From positions 1 through 15,514 of the forward strand of contig JAANBB010000684.1 in NCBI GenBank assembly GCA_014621425.1: a DNA stretch of 15,514 bases. Direction: 5' to 3'. Shown here one piece after another: positions 1 through 8,637 of this stretch. The DNA comes from Cylindrodendrum hubeiense. Taxonomy: Eukaryota > Ascomycota > Sordariomycetes > Hypocreales > Nectriaceae. Each line of letters opens with the position of its first letter. Position 1 is the first letter of the stretch. The notes under the pieces were generated by a model. It was not told the origin of the DNA and searched no databases. It saw only the letters and a program-made list of their open reading frames with translations. The translations under genes and the position numbers were made by a program.

Positions 1-106
1 TTCTCTTTGCAGCGGGATTGCTTTTTGGGAGGGGGGGAGAGGGTGAGGGTGTGGATGTGAAGGTGGTGTTGAAGGTTTGGTGATGGGAGGTGGTTTGCTA
101 TATATA
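1..106 (-). promoter_or_regulatory. Possible promoter and leader of a minus-strand gene left of the window
   Basis: TATATATA lies at 99-106. Going leftward on the minus strand it is followed by about 90 nt rich in C, T and CACC, typical of transcription starts and leaders in filamentous fungi. No ATG-initiated coding frame is visible before the edge, so the gene itself would lie outside. The TATA element is palindromic, so its direction is inferred only from the pyrimidine-rich flank. An alternative is that positions 1-12 (pyrimidines then GCAG) are a plus-strand splice acceptor. Confidence 0.35.
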
Positions 107-566
107 GGATGGATGAGTTGAGTCGAGAGACGGCACCTGGGGTCTTTGCGCTGGGGCGTTAGGATGCGACAGAGTGCCCTCGGCAACACTGTAGAACCAA
201 GGGAATTAGAGTCAACCCGAAGCCACGCATGGATGCATTTTTGGAGACATTGCGAATGTGGTAAAGTGGTAGGTTGCTGAGCATGGTCTGACGGAGGACT
301 AGGGGCGCATGGCACTTGAAGATGTGCGTTGCTTCGAGCCTGTTCGCCATGAACAACACTGCGACGGAAGCGAATCAATAGGACCCGGGGTATAAATGAA
401 TTGAGTTCTTCTCGCTGTGTCTTGTCAGTGTCGATAAATCGCATGGCATGGGTTCCTTTTCCGAGTCATTGACTAGAGCCATAGTTCAGTACTCTTCCGG
501 GCACCGAGTTACAAGCCTCCGCACGTTGTATCTGCCGGGCGATATATGTCTGCCTCCTACCTACCT

Positions 567-594
567 ATGCATTGCGGACTATGCATTGCGGACT
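567..594. repeat. Perfect 14-bp tandem duplication
   Basis: ATGCATTGCGGACT occurs twice back to back (567-580 and 581-594) with no difference, which suggests a recent slippage event. Fourteen is not a multiple of three, so it would shift any reading frame through it and argues mildly against strongly conserved coding here. Confidence 0.92.
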
Positions 595-899
595 AGGGAC
601 CTGGAAGTCTCCGACAGCTCTTGGTCTTGCTTATTAATATGGCTTCTAGGCTTCTCGGCTTGCTTCATGGCACACGTCGAGTTGTGCGCCTGTCACTGCG
701 ATATAGGCTAGCGTCCGAGGCTAAGGCTGCACCAGGCGTTGGCGTGGCGCGCGGGTGAGCAGGTTTGAGAAGGTTTTCTGTGCCTTCGGTTCCGGGCCAT
801 GTACCTGTACGCGAGGTACTTGGTCGCCTGCGACAGCCATTGCCATGAGCGGACGAGCATGTATGTGAGAAGACCAGACGAGTCAATGATTTGCATATG

Positions 900-905
900 T
901 TTAAT
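900..905 (-). terminator. Possible polyadenylation hexamer for the copper transporter
   Basis: On the minus strand this reads ATTAAA, the common variant polyadenylation hexamer, about 200 nt after the stop codon at 1107. The intervening 3' region also carries a TTTC-repeat pyrimidine tract at about 1074-1088. Fungal poly(A) signals are degenerate, so this is only a candidate. Confidence 0.3.
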
Positions 906-1106
906 TGATTGATTGAATTCCGTGTGGACTGCCGTGTGTCATGCCCGCGTTTGTCTCCAAGGCGACAACCCGTGTATCAGCTGAAATATCCCCAACGCCC
1001 AGAATGCCCGCTTGTTTACAGAGGCCCGTTACGCCTGCGCAAAACCTCGTGTGTATGTAGATGACGCCGTAGTAAGAAAGAAAGAAATGTCGAGTCGTAG
1101 CTCGGT

Positions 1107-1754
1107 TCAATGCTCCGTCATTTGAGTGTATCGGCCGACGGCCAGGCTGCCAATGAAGACACCAGCTAGCACCGACATGAAGTAGCCCACGTTCATCGTC
1201 ATGACGGCCAACATGCTGCATCTAGAGTTAGCTATTTGCCCCAGGCATCAGAGGGAGAGGGCGGCAACGTACAGCAGATATCCAATCCCAACAATGACGG
1301 TGTCGAGAACCGCGCGGACGGGCTCGACGCTGAACCGCCACGGGCGCGACACTCCGCGCTTGCGCTCGACGACCATGACGGTCTCCTCGGCGCCGTTGGC
1401 CGAGAGGGTCATCTGGCGGGCGTCGGGGCTGACGGCGACCTGCTCAGCGAGGGGGATCTTGCCGTTGACGGCGACGTAGCGGCGGGCGGCTTCGCGGTCG
1501 AGCCAGCGGGCCTCCTGGACGGCCTTGAGGGCGAGCAGCAGGCGGCCGATGATGGTGAGGACGACGAGGAAGATGCAGGTGCCGGCGTAGGCGCCCGCGC
1601 TGGAGGGTGTCCACGAGTTCGAGTACAGCGGTGTTGAGCGTTGGGTCTGGAAGACCATGTTCATGATGCTCGACATGGAGTCGGAGGACGAGTTGGAGCC
1701 GGAGCTGGAGCTGTCGTCCATGTCGGACATGTCATGGCGGGGGAAGAAGCTCAT
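1107..1754 (-). CDS. Ctr-family copper transporter, two exons, 196 aa
   Basis: Predicted trimeric membrane copper(I) channel of the Ctr family, moving copper into the cytosol from outside or from the vacuole. Exon 1 is 1754-1273 and exon 2 is 1215-1107; joined they give 591 nt, an intact frame. The N-terminus is Met/Ser/Asp-rich, with methionines at 1, 9, 12, 27, 31 and 33 (MxxM and MxM copper-binding spacing). Membrane segment 1 is about residues 55-77, a polar loop 78-144, segment 2 about 145-166 with the diagnostic MxxxM motif (M162, M166), and segment 3 about 170-188 with GxxxG (G179, G183). The protein ends in His. The start at 1754 is chosen because the upstream open frame has no ATG, and the site has A at -3. 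It resembles fungal Ctr proteins that begin segment 1 with YAGTCIFL. The family is secure; plasma membrane versus vacuole cannot be decided. Confidence 0.93.
1216..1272 (-). other. 57-bp spliceosomal intron in the copper transporter gene
   Basis: Read on the minus strand, the intron opens with the consensus donor GTACGT at 1272 and closes with the acceptor GCAG ending at 1216. A branch-site-like CTAAC lies shortly before the acceptor. It is a phase 2 intron: the split codon becomes CTC (Leu161). Splicing restores segment 2 with its MxxxM motif and adds segment 3. Reading through instead gives a stop within a few codons and loses both. The 57-bp length is typical of filamentous fungi. Confidence 0.92.
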
Positions 1755-2660
1755 CTTGAATCTTGAGGAGCGATGGAGGAGGGCTGGCAAGGTGGTGAGG
1801 AAGTCAAGCTTTGATTGTGTGAGGGTTGGTGTTTTAACTGTCCAGCGTAACCACCAAGGTGCGTGCGAGGTGCGTGAGACAAGGTCCGGAGATGGCCCAG
1901 GCGGGGAGAATTGGGTTGAACAGGGTGTCGAGGACCCGGATGAGAGAACCGTGAGAAACGAGAGTAGCGAGAGTAACTGTCGAAATGCTCTTGATCTGTC
2001 TATCGACACTCTGTTGAACAATCTGATGATGTGAACAGGTATGGTCTTGGTCTTGGTCTTGGCCGTTGAATCCAGCAAGTCGGTCGTGTGGGGTTTGCCG
2101 GGTCTGTCTTTGGGGAAGCCCGGGTATTTGACTCAAGCTTCTCGTCTGCCAAACGTCTTTACCAGCTCGCCACGACGGCCCAGCGAAGACCCGCTGGCAA
2201 TGGGCCTTTTCTTGCGCAAATAACCTCGTTGCTTTGTCGCATTGCTGATGTGAAGCCGGCAGAGTCCCACTCCGGCTTGGCCTGCCGCTCCGTTGCTTGT
2301 ACCGGTACATGGCCGAGGTACCGACCGCGCCGGCGAGATATGGATCGACAAGGGTGTCTGTCTGTCTCTCTGCGGCTCTCAACCCTCCCAACCTCAACTC
2401 CCTCCCACCCATGGCACATCCAACAACAAAGGGATGGAGGATCGTCGCAGGAATGGGTCGCAAGTTCGTCTCATCTGATCGCAGCGGCGTCCTCTGCGAT
2501 CAAATCTCCAAACATGCCGTCGCTTGGCGCTGACGACGCCGACGACGCCTTCACAACACAGGCTCCGATCCATCCCATCAAGTGATGCCTCGAGTTTCAC
2601 GACGGGAAATCCCATCACGGCATGGCACGGCCCAGCATGGGCGTGCTACATGTTCTGTCT
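1755..2660. other. Leader and promoter side of the copper transporter
   Basis: There is no supported gene here. Just upstream of the ATG the minus strand is rich in C and T, as fungal 5' leaders often are. The transporter frame stays open upstream to about 2080 but contains no ATG, so it is read as leader rather than an N-terminal extension. A small hexamer repeat lies at 2042-2062. No canonical TATA box and no clear match to yeast Mac1-type or fission-yeast Cuf1-type copper-response elements was seen by eye. The plus-strand frames here look like shadows or chance. Confidence 0.5.
2042..2062 (+). repeat. Hexamer microsatellite, TGGTCT x3.5
   Basis: Three and a half perfect copies of TGGTCT in the predicted leader of the copper transporter gene. 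On the transcribed (minus) strand it reads as repeated AAGACC. Confidence 0.9.
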
Positions 2661-2665
2661 TGGGC

Positions 2666-2874
2666 GCTGAGCAGGCTTGAGCAGGTTTTGCCGGCAATGA
2701 AGGAAGCCGACGGCTTTCGGAGCGGTTGATATGAAGCCATCGAGAGACTTTGTGTGCTCCTGCCACCTCATCCCGGGGGGTTGAGCAGGCTCGAGAACGT
2801 TTAACTGGCGATGAAGGGGTCCGACAGCTTCGGGCGCCGTTGATATGAAACCATCCGAGAACTTTGTGTCTTCC
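2666..2874. repeat. Tandem duplication, 95-bp copies at 114-bp period
   Basis: Copy A is 2666-2760 and copy B 2780-2874, spaced exactly 114 bp apart. Ungapped comparison by eye gives 71 identities in 95 positions, higher with one compensating indel pair near the end. Shared landmarks are TGAGCAGGC at the start, GTTGATATGAA in the middle and TTTGTGT at the end. Because 114 is a multiple of three, two minus-strand frames repeat at the peptide level, but neither has an ATG start. The end of copy B runs straight into the minisatellite at 2857-2965. Confidence 0.85.
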
Positions 2875-2965
2875 CAAGAACAAGGTCTTCCCAAGAACCT
2901 TGTATCTTCTCAAGAACACTGTCCTCCCAAGAACCCTGTATCCTATCAAGAACTGGCGTCCTCCC
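2857..2965. repeat. Minisatellite, three 36-bp units each made of two half-units
   Basis: Six consecutive blocks each begin with AAGAAC (GAGAAC in the first) and end in a short pyrimidine run: 2857-2875, 2876-2892, 2893-2911, 2912-2928, 2929-2947 and 2948-2965. Their lengths alternate 19, 17, 19, 17, 19, 18, so the higher-order unit is about 36 bp in three copies. Read on the minus strand it gives a 12-residue peptide repeat around (R/K)-T-(V/L)-F-L and (Y/H)-K-V-L-G. The first block is also the tail of duplication copy B, so the array probably grew from the 114-bp unit. Confidence 0.88.
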
Positions 2966-5172
2966 ACATCATCACCCTTTCGACCCTATCACTGGGTCGC
3001 GTCACTACGTAGCGGTCTTGGAAAATAGCTCCTCGGCCAAGATTCGGACCGTTTGAACCCAATCCCGCCGTCCAGATATACCAACAGGGTCCAGTATTGT
3101 TAACGAGACCTTCTCCATTGTCCCACACGACACAGCGTGACAGATTCAATGTAGCCTTGCTCTGCCCCTCTCAGTCTTTACGCTCTACAAAGCCTTGAGA
3201 CTCATAGAAAACTCTCTAATTAATGACCTCGACTTCTTTGTATACAACTAAACTGGACCAAACGTATCACATCATAACGTCGGGTGAACTGTGTGAATGG
3301 AACCCCTCATTGCTAACAGTCACGACTGTCTGTATTTTGTCTCAAATCCTCCCGCAATAAACTTCCGCCCAACCACCCGCTGGCTCCGAAGCACTTCGCT
3401 AACATCTTTCTCTGACGTCTTTGCACCCTTCTCTCACGTCTTCTGCGTCTTTGCGAATACTCGCAGCCATCCACCGTTTGCTCTGCAATGCCAATAATAG
3501 CAGTAGTGACAACTCAGTGTCTGAATTAGGGGTTGAGAGGGATGGGTGGCTGTAGAAGCGCTCGAAGGCCTACATGAAATATTATATAAGGTGCTGATGT
3601 CGCGAGCCTCAACTGTCGGGAAACATTATAGCGAGAGACAAACCGGGCAGTCCATAGCATACAGAACGCCACCAGCCTTCGACCCCCAACTTCGTCATCT
3701 TTCTACCATAACTTGACAATTACAAATCCATTCTGAAGCCCTCTTCGTTTGGTCCTAGTAGAAGTTGCCCGCGAGCGCGGTTCGCTGGCACAGCGTTTAC
3801 AACAGCCTCGCCAGCACCGTGGCCTGGGAGTCGTCACAGAGCTCACTGCCGTTGTGACAGTCGGTCATGGCAACACCTGTGAAGGAGACGACGGCGATTA
3901 GGACCCAAGAACGGGTACCTCTAGGTCGGTGACGGCATCCATGCCGACTTCCAAGTCAGGCGAAAGGGCGGTCATGATCCCCCAGTTGGATCTTCGAGTG
4001 GGTTTCTTGTCTTTGTTCATGCGCTGCTGGGACGAAAGCTAGTATTGGAACAGTGTTGACCCCAACGGTGGCCATTGCTAGATGCAACGAGGGCTCTTTG
4101 CTCTGAACATGAGCCAACACTCTTACTCGGAAGCTCACAGGCAACTACTAGCCTAGTTAATCTCATTATATTGCAAAATATCGATCCGATTGATCATTGG
4201 TCTCAGGGGCGGTTGTGGGAATTTCGGACGACAATTGAGACACAAATACACTGTTTTATACACATATTAATCTTCACTGGCTTATGAACACGAACTACAG
4301 CCCAATCATAGCACCGTCTTGTTGCGGACTTGAAATAGATAGCCCTTGTTAGCAGTGAGTGATCCGAGTATCTTACGTGTTAAGCTTCCACAGATCTTTG
4401 GACCACTGGGGCATCCTCTGCGCATCGATCTCGTCGGAGGTCGAAAGCTTCCTATAGTACTGTCTCTAGTTGTGGCACAAACAGCGGCTTTGCAGGACCT
4501 TGCGATGGGAATGAGGTTGAACTCGATGGCAAGAGACTATGCTTGTCCCCACCCCGGATTGTAATTCTCTCCCCGGCAGTCACTGACTACCATCAGATGG
4601 CACAACGCGTCTCTATAACTATTTACACCAAGCCCTCGGTATTAATTTGTATCATCCAATTCTTGTCTTAGTATTGTCATGGCTTTATTTACTTAAGAGT
4701 AAGCTTGCAGTTGCGGTTGCCGACATAATTCGAAGGCTCGACGAGGCTTAAAACACAGGCAGGATACTTTATTCACACAGGCAGAGAATTGTGATCCATC
4801 AAGAAACCTTCCTCGCGATTTGTTCGAACTAAGATGAGTTGTTTCTGTGTTATCAAGTATCTCGTCAAATGATCATGTGTCCATTCCCCCAAATTCCCTT
4901 AATCCTCATGGTGCAGTCAGTTAGATACCCATATACCGTCATAAAAAAGATGCAAACAAAATATTCCTGAAATCCTATATCCAGCAACCCATATGTACCA
5001 GTCTTATACCAGACAAGCCGCGGCCACAGACTCAAAGGGTTGCCGAGGTATCAAACCCCGGCGTGACTCGACATTTACAAAAAGCCCCAAGCTGTGCAGT
5101 GTTGTGTGCCCCGTCCATTTAGCCACAAGAGGGCTGTGTATGCGGTATCTCTTTGCCTTCCGGCTATGAGAT
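2966..5172. other. 2.2-kb AT-richer gene-poor interval
   Basis: No gene is recognised. A promoter-like segment is visible on the plus strand: TATATAAG at 3583-3590, followed by a C/T/A-rich leader-like stretch to about 3735, but no substantial frame follows. A 66-codon plus frame with an ATG at 3297 and a 40-codon minus frame (4020-3898) are present; both lack recognisable features. The right part is the 3' flank of the F-box gene, with minus-strand AATAAA hexamers at 4768-4773 and 4684-4689 as possible poly(A) signals, about 400 and 485 nt past its stop. Confidence 0.5.
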
Positions 5173-6861
5173 TTACCAGTATGAACATCTGAACCGGGAG
5201 AGCTCGCGGGGTTTCATGACCGCTGCCCAGAAGTCGACATTCTTCTCGACAAGCTCATCCCCGTATCGTTCTCGTCCAATAGCACCCAGGGTACTCTTAA
5301 GATGACCAGGAGGTTGCCAATCTTTCACGTCCCAGAGCAACCTCCGCTGTCCTCCGTCTTCACGATACGCAGGGTCAAGCTGGAACTGCTGGGGGAATAC
5401 CTCACCTGGAGCAGCGTACGAGACTCCCCATGGTGAGCGAGTCGGAACATGCCGGCCTGTCCCAACCTCCAACGAGACGTGGATCATGGTCATGAGGGAG
5501 GCGACTTTCAGAGACGGCATCTGGGAGCAGACTCGCCCGAAAGCTTCGATTAGGGGCACCAGCGACTCCTCGTCTGGTACCCAGCGAAACAAACACATGG
5601 AAGCGCCTGAGAGTCTCTGGTTCTCGGAATCAGAGTACCGCAGAGCTGCTGCAATGTCATCGTCCTCGCTGTGCCCATGTCCTGGGGGCATTAGGTTGAT
5701 CGAGCGCGCAGCCAGCGGTGGATCAATGTTATCGCCCGGTTTGCGCGCGCGAAAGTACCAACCTCCTGATGGCGTCGTCATATTGAACTGCACATCGAGG
5801 CGTTGCAACCTTTGCCAAAACGGCTCGACAAGAGACGGGTTCAGACCCGGGCTTGGCCAGAGGAGCGACTCGTCAAGACATCCTGTTACTGTGAGACTTT
5901 TGAGGCTTCCGAGGTCAGCTGTGGCCTCACGAATGGCGTGGCCAAGAGGATCAGATGCTTCCCTGCCTACAGTGGTCAAATCGGCCGGCAGCCAAGCGTG
6001 GTTCCAAAGCAAGTCTTGGCTCATGCAGACGTGGAGCGTATGCAGCACCGCCGCAGCCGGTAACACTTCGCGGACAACCTCGGCTAGTTGATGCCGACAG
6101 GAGCGGCGCATAGCCGGATAGCGCTGCTCGGTATCGTCCATGAACCAATTCCCGCTGCGCAAATTTGGCAGCTTGGCCGCGATTTCCACGGCGGTTCGAT
6201 GGGCGAGCGTCCTTTTCATGACGGTCGTATTGAACCCGCTGATGGCGCGCACCACGGGCAGCTCGGCCGGCCGAAGCAACCGGATGTACGAATACTGGAA
6301 ACGACGGTCTTGCAAGTCACGACGGCGGACTTCCTCATCGTTTTCCAGCTCGGCAACATCCAGTCTTTCAATGCGACGGGGAGCACCGCGGCTGCCATTG
6401 TGAAAGTCATCCGTGGGAGAGTAGACGGCCTCGATATCGAGGTGGATAGAGTACCTGGTATCCAAGCCGTCTCTGCCCTCATCCCAGGATCTGAGGATGC
6501 GAAATAGGCCGTTCACCGCGTCGGTAAAGGCCTTGTCGTTGGCTTCCCGGTCCGCTTCTCGCTCGAACCGGCCGCGAGCCTCGGCGGGATACCCGGGGAG
6601 GATGATGACGAACCGGATGCCGCTGAGGAAGCGTCGGCGACTACCCGTGACGGTCTTTTCAAACCGGTCCAAGTCTGTGCTCCTCAAACGAAGCTTCCGG
6701 AACGTCTGCTTTTCGATTGCCTGCTGCCACGGACGTGAGATGGTAGCGAGGGCCGGCCGCTCGACGGTTAGAGGGGATGAGAGCACATATCTCGGGTTCT
6801 CTTCCGAGTCCGCGAAGAAAGTTCCGATTTCGTTGTAGATTTCCTGAGGGAGGCGATCCAT
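5173..6861 (-). CDS. F-box protein with DUF6546-type C-terminal region, 562 aa, intronless
   Basis: The N-terminus fits a fungal F-box: it opens MDRLPQEI, and residues 3-58 include LATISRPWQ and EKQTFRKLRL, the usual order of an F-box helix bundle in the F-box/DUF6546 family. F-box proteins dock on Skp1 and carry targets to SCF ubiquitin ligases. Residues 60-150 keep family-like blocks (SRRRFLSGIRF, NGLFRILRSW, a YSPTDD turn). The long remainder to an FRCSYW end resembles the DUF6546 region, whose role is unknown. No leucine-rich, WD40 or membrane repeats are seen. The start is firm: a TGA lies two codons upstream, and the ATG has A at -3. The frame runs to TAA with no sign of an intron or break. 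The family call comes from remembered patterns; the target is unknown. Confidence 0.85.
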   Translation of the reverse strand: MDRLPQEIYNEIGTFFADSEENPRYVLSSPLTVERPALATISRPWQQAIEKQTFRKLRLRSTDLDRFEKTVTGSRRRFLSGIRFVIILPGYPAEARGRFEREADREANDKAFTDAVNGLFRILRSWDEGRDGLDTRYSIHLDIEAVYSPTDDFHNGSRGAPRRIERLDVAELENDEEVRRRDLQDRRFQYSYIRLLRPAELPVVRAISGFNTTVMKRTLAHRTAVEIAAKLPNLRSGNWFMDDTEQRYPAMRRSCRHQLAEVVREVLPAAAVLHTLHVCMSQDLLWNHAWLPADLTTVGREASDPLGHAIREATADLGSLKSLTVTGCLDESLLWPSPGLNPSLVEPFWQRLQRLDVQFNMTTPSGGWYFRARKPGDNIDPPLAARSINLMPPGHGHSEDDDIAAALRYSDSENQRLSGASMCLFRWVPDEESLVPLIEAFGRVCSQMPSLKVASLMTMIHVSLEVGTGRHVPTRSPWGVSYAAPGEVFPQQFQLDPAYREDGGQRRLLWDVKDWQPPGHLKSTLGAIGRERYGDELVEKNVDFWAAVMKPRELSRFRCSYW

Positions 6862-6945
6862 GATTCAGGAATTGGCTCTCGAAGCTACACTGGCAACCCC
6901 GCTCGAGTGAACGATGAAGCAACAGCCATGATGCATCCATCGGCT

Positions 6946-6954
6946 CATATAGAT
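6946..6954 (-). promoter_or_regulatory. TATA-like element of the F-box gene
   Basis: On the minus strand a CTATATGA element lies about 85-90 bp before the F-box ATG, a reasonable position for a core promoter in a filamentous fungus. It departs from the TATAAA consensus, so it is tentative. Confidence 0.35.
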
Positions 6955-6996
6955 GGTTGTAAGAGGCCGACTGCTCGGCCCTTGCGGGGACCGAGC

Positions 6997-7004
6997 CACG
7001 TGAC
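6997..7004. promoter_or_regulatory. CACGTGAC E-box upstream of the F-box gene
   Basis: A perfect CACGTG core flanked by AC, about 136 bp upstream of the F-box start codon. In fungi, bHLH factors such as Cbf1-like proteins bind CACGTG. The match is exact, but whether it is used here is inference. Confidence 0.4.
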
Positions 7005-7300
7005 GGCGGAGGAGGAAATCCATGCCGCGAGCAATGCTTGCAGTTTCGGGTCGGGAAGAGGAGCGGCAGTTCTGTGAGGCAGACGGTCCAAAGACGCCTT
7101 TTTACGGGTGCTGAAGCGCATCTGAGGCTCCAAATGTTGTTGTCGTTGCTGCTGGTGAACCACTCGGACGTCCGAGCAGACCAAGGTTGCGGAACCGTTT
7201 CGGCGAAGCGCGGCACTCGACTTACAGTAAGTTACCTCTCGCTGCCAGTCCGGAGCACAGCACAACGGCCCTCACTTGTTGCTCACTAACCGCTCGGACA
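7005..7300. other. Upstream flank of the F-box gene
   Basis: This is the upstream side of the minus-strand F-box gene, with no neighbouring coding frame recognised. Frames open here on both strands but lack any recognisable motif. Confidence 0.4.
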
Positions 7301-7494
7301 GCCTCGACCAGCCCGTCCTCTCTCGCCAAGCAACGAACTTAAGCATATTCCGCTCCAGTTGGGTTAGTGCACGTATTTGCCGTCGCGACCCAAGTGCCGT
7401 GGTGGGAATGGGCTCTCATGAGATCTCATCCTGGTACGTGCCCCAAAGCCAAGCTTTCCGCAACCGGCGGGGAGGGTAAGCAGCCATGAAATAA

Positions 7495-7558
7495 GTCAGA
7501 CGGAGATGGGCAATTTGCAAGGATCGACTGCCATCATGGCAAATGCCGTAAGTCTGAC
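7495..7558. repeat. Imperfect 64-nt hairpin with two nested stems
   Basis: The outer arms GTCAGAC (7495-7501) and GTCTGAC (7552-7558) are perfect reverse complements. Inside them GCAATTTGC (7510-7518) pairs with GCAAATGC (7539-7546), leaving one bulged A. The loop is 20 nt. No coding frame with support covers it. Confidence 0.55.
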
Positions 7559-8518
7559 ACGGCAAAAGGTCGATTTCGTATAGCGAGCGGCAAGTCTTCC
7601 GGGATCTGCCATCAACGGCCGGCAGGCTAGTTGATGAGATGAGCAGGGATAGCGTCCATTGATGCCATCCCGACCGGCCTTAACAGTGGTCCGCGCGACC
7701 CAAACTAGGCGGCATCCGAATGGGCTCTCCCATCTCCCAGGCGTGTTGCTGCACTGGGTGCCGTCGGCTCCAGCTCATCCCTCAGCCACCAAGCCCTATG
7801 CCCAAGTCCTGCATCAACCCGCGCTCTCCAAACCCAACCACATCAATAGTCAACAGCCGCGCCCCGAGGGTCTGGGGCTTGACGGCATTAGTGCAACGAC
7901 GGCCGAGTGAGGACTAGCCCACCCAGCTGAACGGCAACGACAACGACACGATGACGGCCTGCGTAACCGGCTACACAGGAGTCTCTCCCGGGAGACATGC
8001 CTCGCAGCTCCGTGGAGGAGAGGGGGACGGCATGATCAGCGCGATGTGATAGATCTCTTGACCGGGACGAGCCCTGACTCTCCCGGCTACTGTTCCAGTC
8101 TTCCGAGGCAAAGTATAGAGACAAGCTGCAACAGGGCTCTCCCGAACCGAAGGACTCACTCGGACGACTGAGACGCAGAACCTCTCGTTTTGGCCAGGTT
8201 TTACCACGGACCGTCTGCATATATTCAGACGCCATTGTACCTTACAAATAGCCCCCCAACCTTTGAGAGTCCCTTGATCCAAGACGGCTGACGCAGGCCA
8301 GGAGCTGACATGCCTCAACCCGCCGTCGTGCACTGCTGCAGTCCTTCAGCCCAACCCAATCTCTCTCGGCGCACACCAGAGCCCTGCTTTGTCAATTTCC
8401 CATCCGCTCCTCCAATGATCCCCGTCCGAAAAGCAACGAGCTCAGCCGCTCTGTCACTCCGCCTATAACGGCTCACTGGGAGGCCTGCACTAGGGCTGCG
8501 AGCACCAGCAACCAAATG

Positions 8519-8534
8519 CACGCGCGCGCACACA
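8519..8534. repeat. CG/CA dinucleotide run
   Basis: Alternating purine-pyrimidine run, CG repeats passing into CA repeats. It is a simple-sequence tract in DNA with no recognised gene. Confidence 0.7.
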
Positions 8535-8637
8535 GGCACCCAGCACTTTGTCCATGCCTGTTGTTGGTGCGCCCCTAGGGCTTAGGGAGTGGTCCCGGCA
8601 TTTGAGAGGCGGACCGCGAGCTTACGCTGCACATACG

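Larger units (their letters stand above)
107..1106. other. About 1 kb with no secure gene
   Basis: It contains a plus-strand TATAAA at 391-396 followed by an ATG-initiated 87-codon frame at 448-711 that I do not recognise, and a perfect 14-bp tandem duplication at 567-594. A 20-of-22 match to the 114-bp-period repeat lies near 757-778. The last 200 bp are the 3' flank of the copper transporter. No RNA gene was recognised. Confidence 0.5.

Noticed and set aside
3797..4020. Two-exon small cysteine-containing minus-strand gene
   Set aside because: The acceptor-like site is reasonable, but no available GT donor in the upstream 40-codon frame joins it in phase; every join tried reaches a stop.
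4984..5060. Permuted or ordinary tRNA gene
   Set aside because: The GCAACCC and GGGTTGC stretches pair and a T-arm-like hairpin is present, but no D-arm or anticodon arm can be formed in either order, and permuted tRNAs are not known in fungi.
5486..6091. 201-codon plus-strand frame opposite the F-box gene
   Set aside because: It is an antisense shadow of the well-supported F-box coding sequence.
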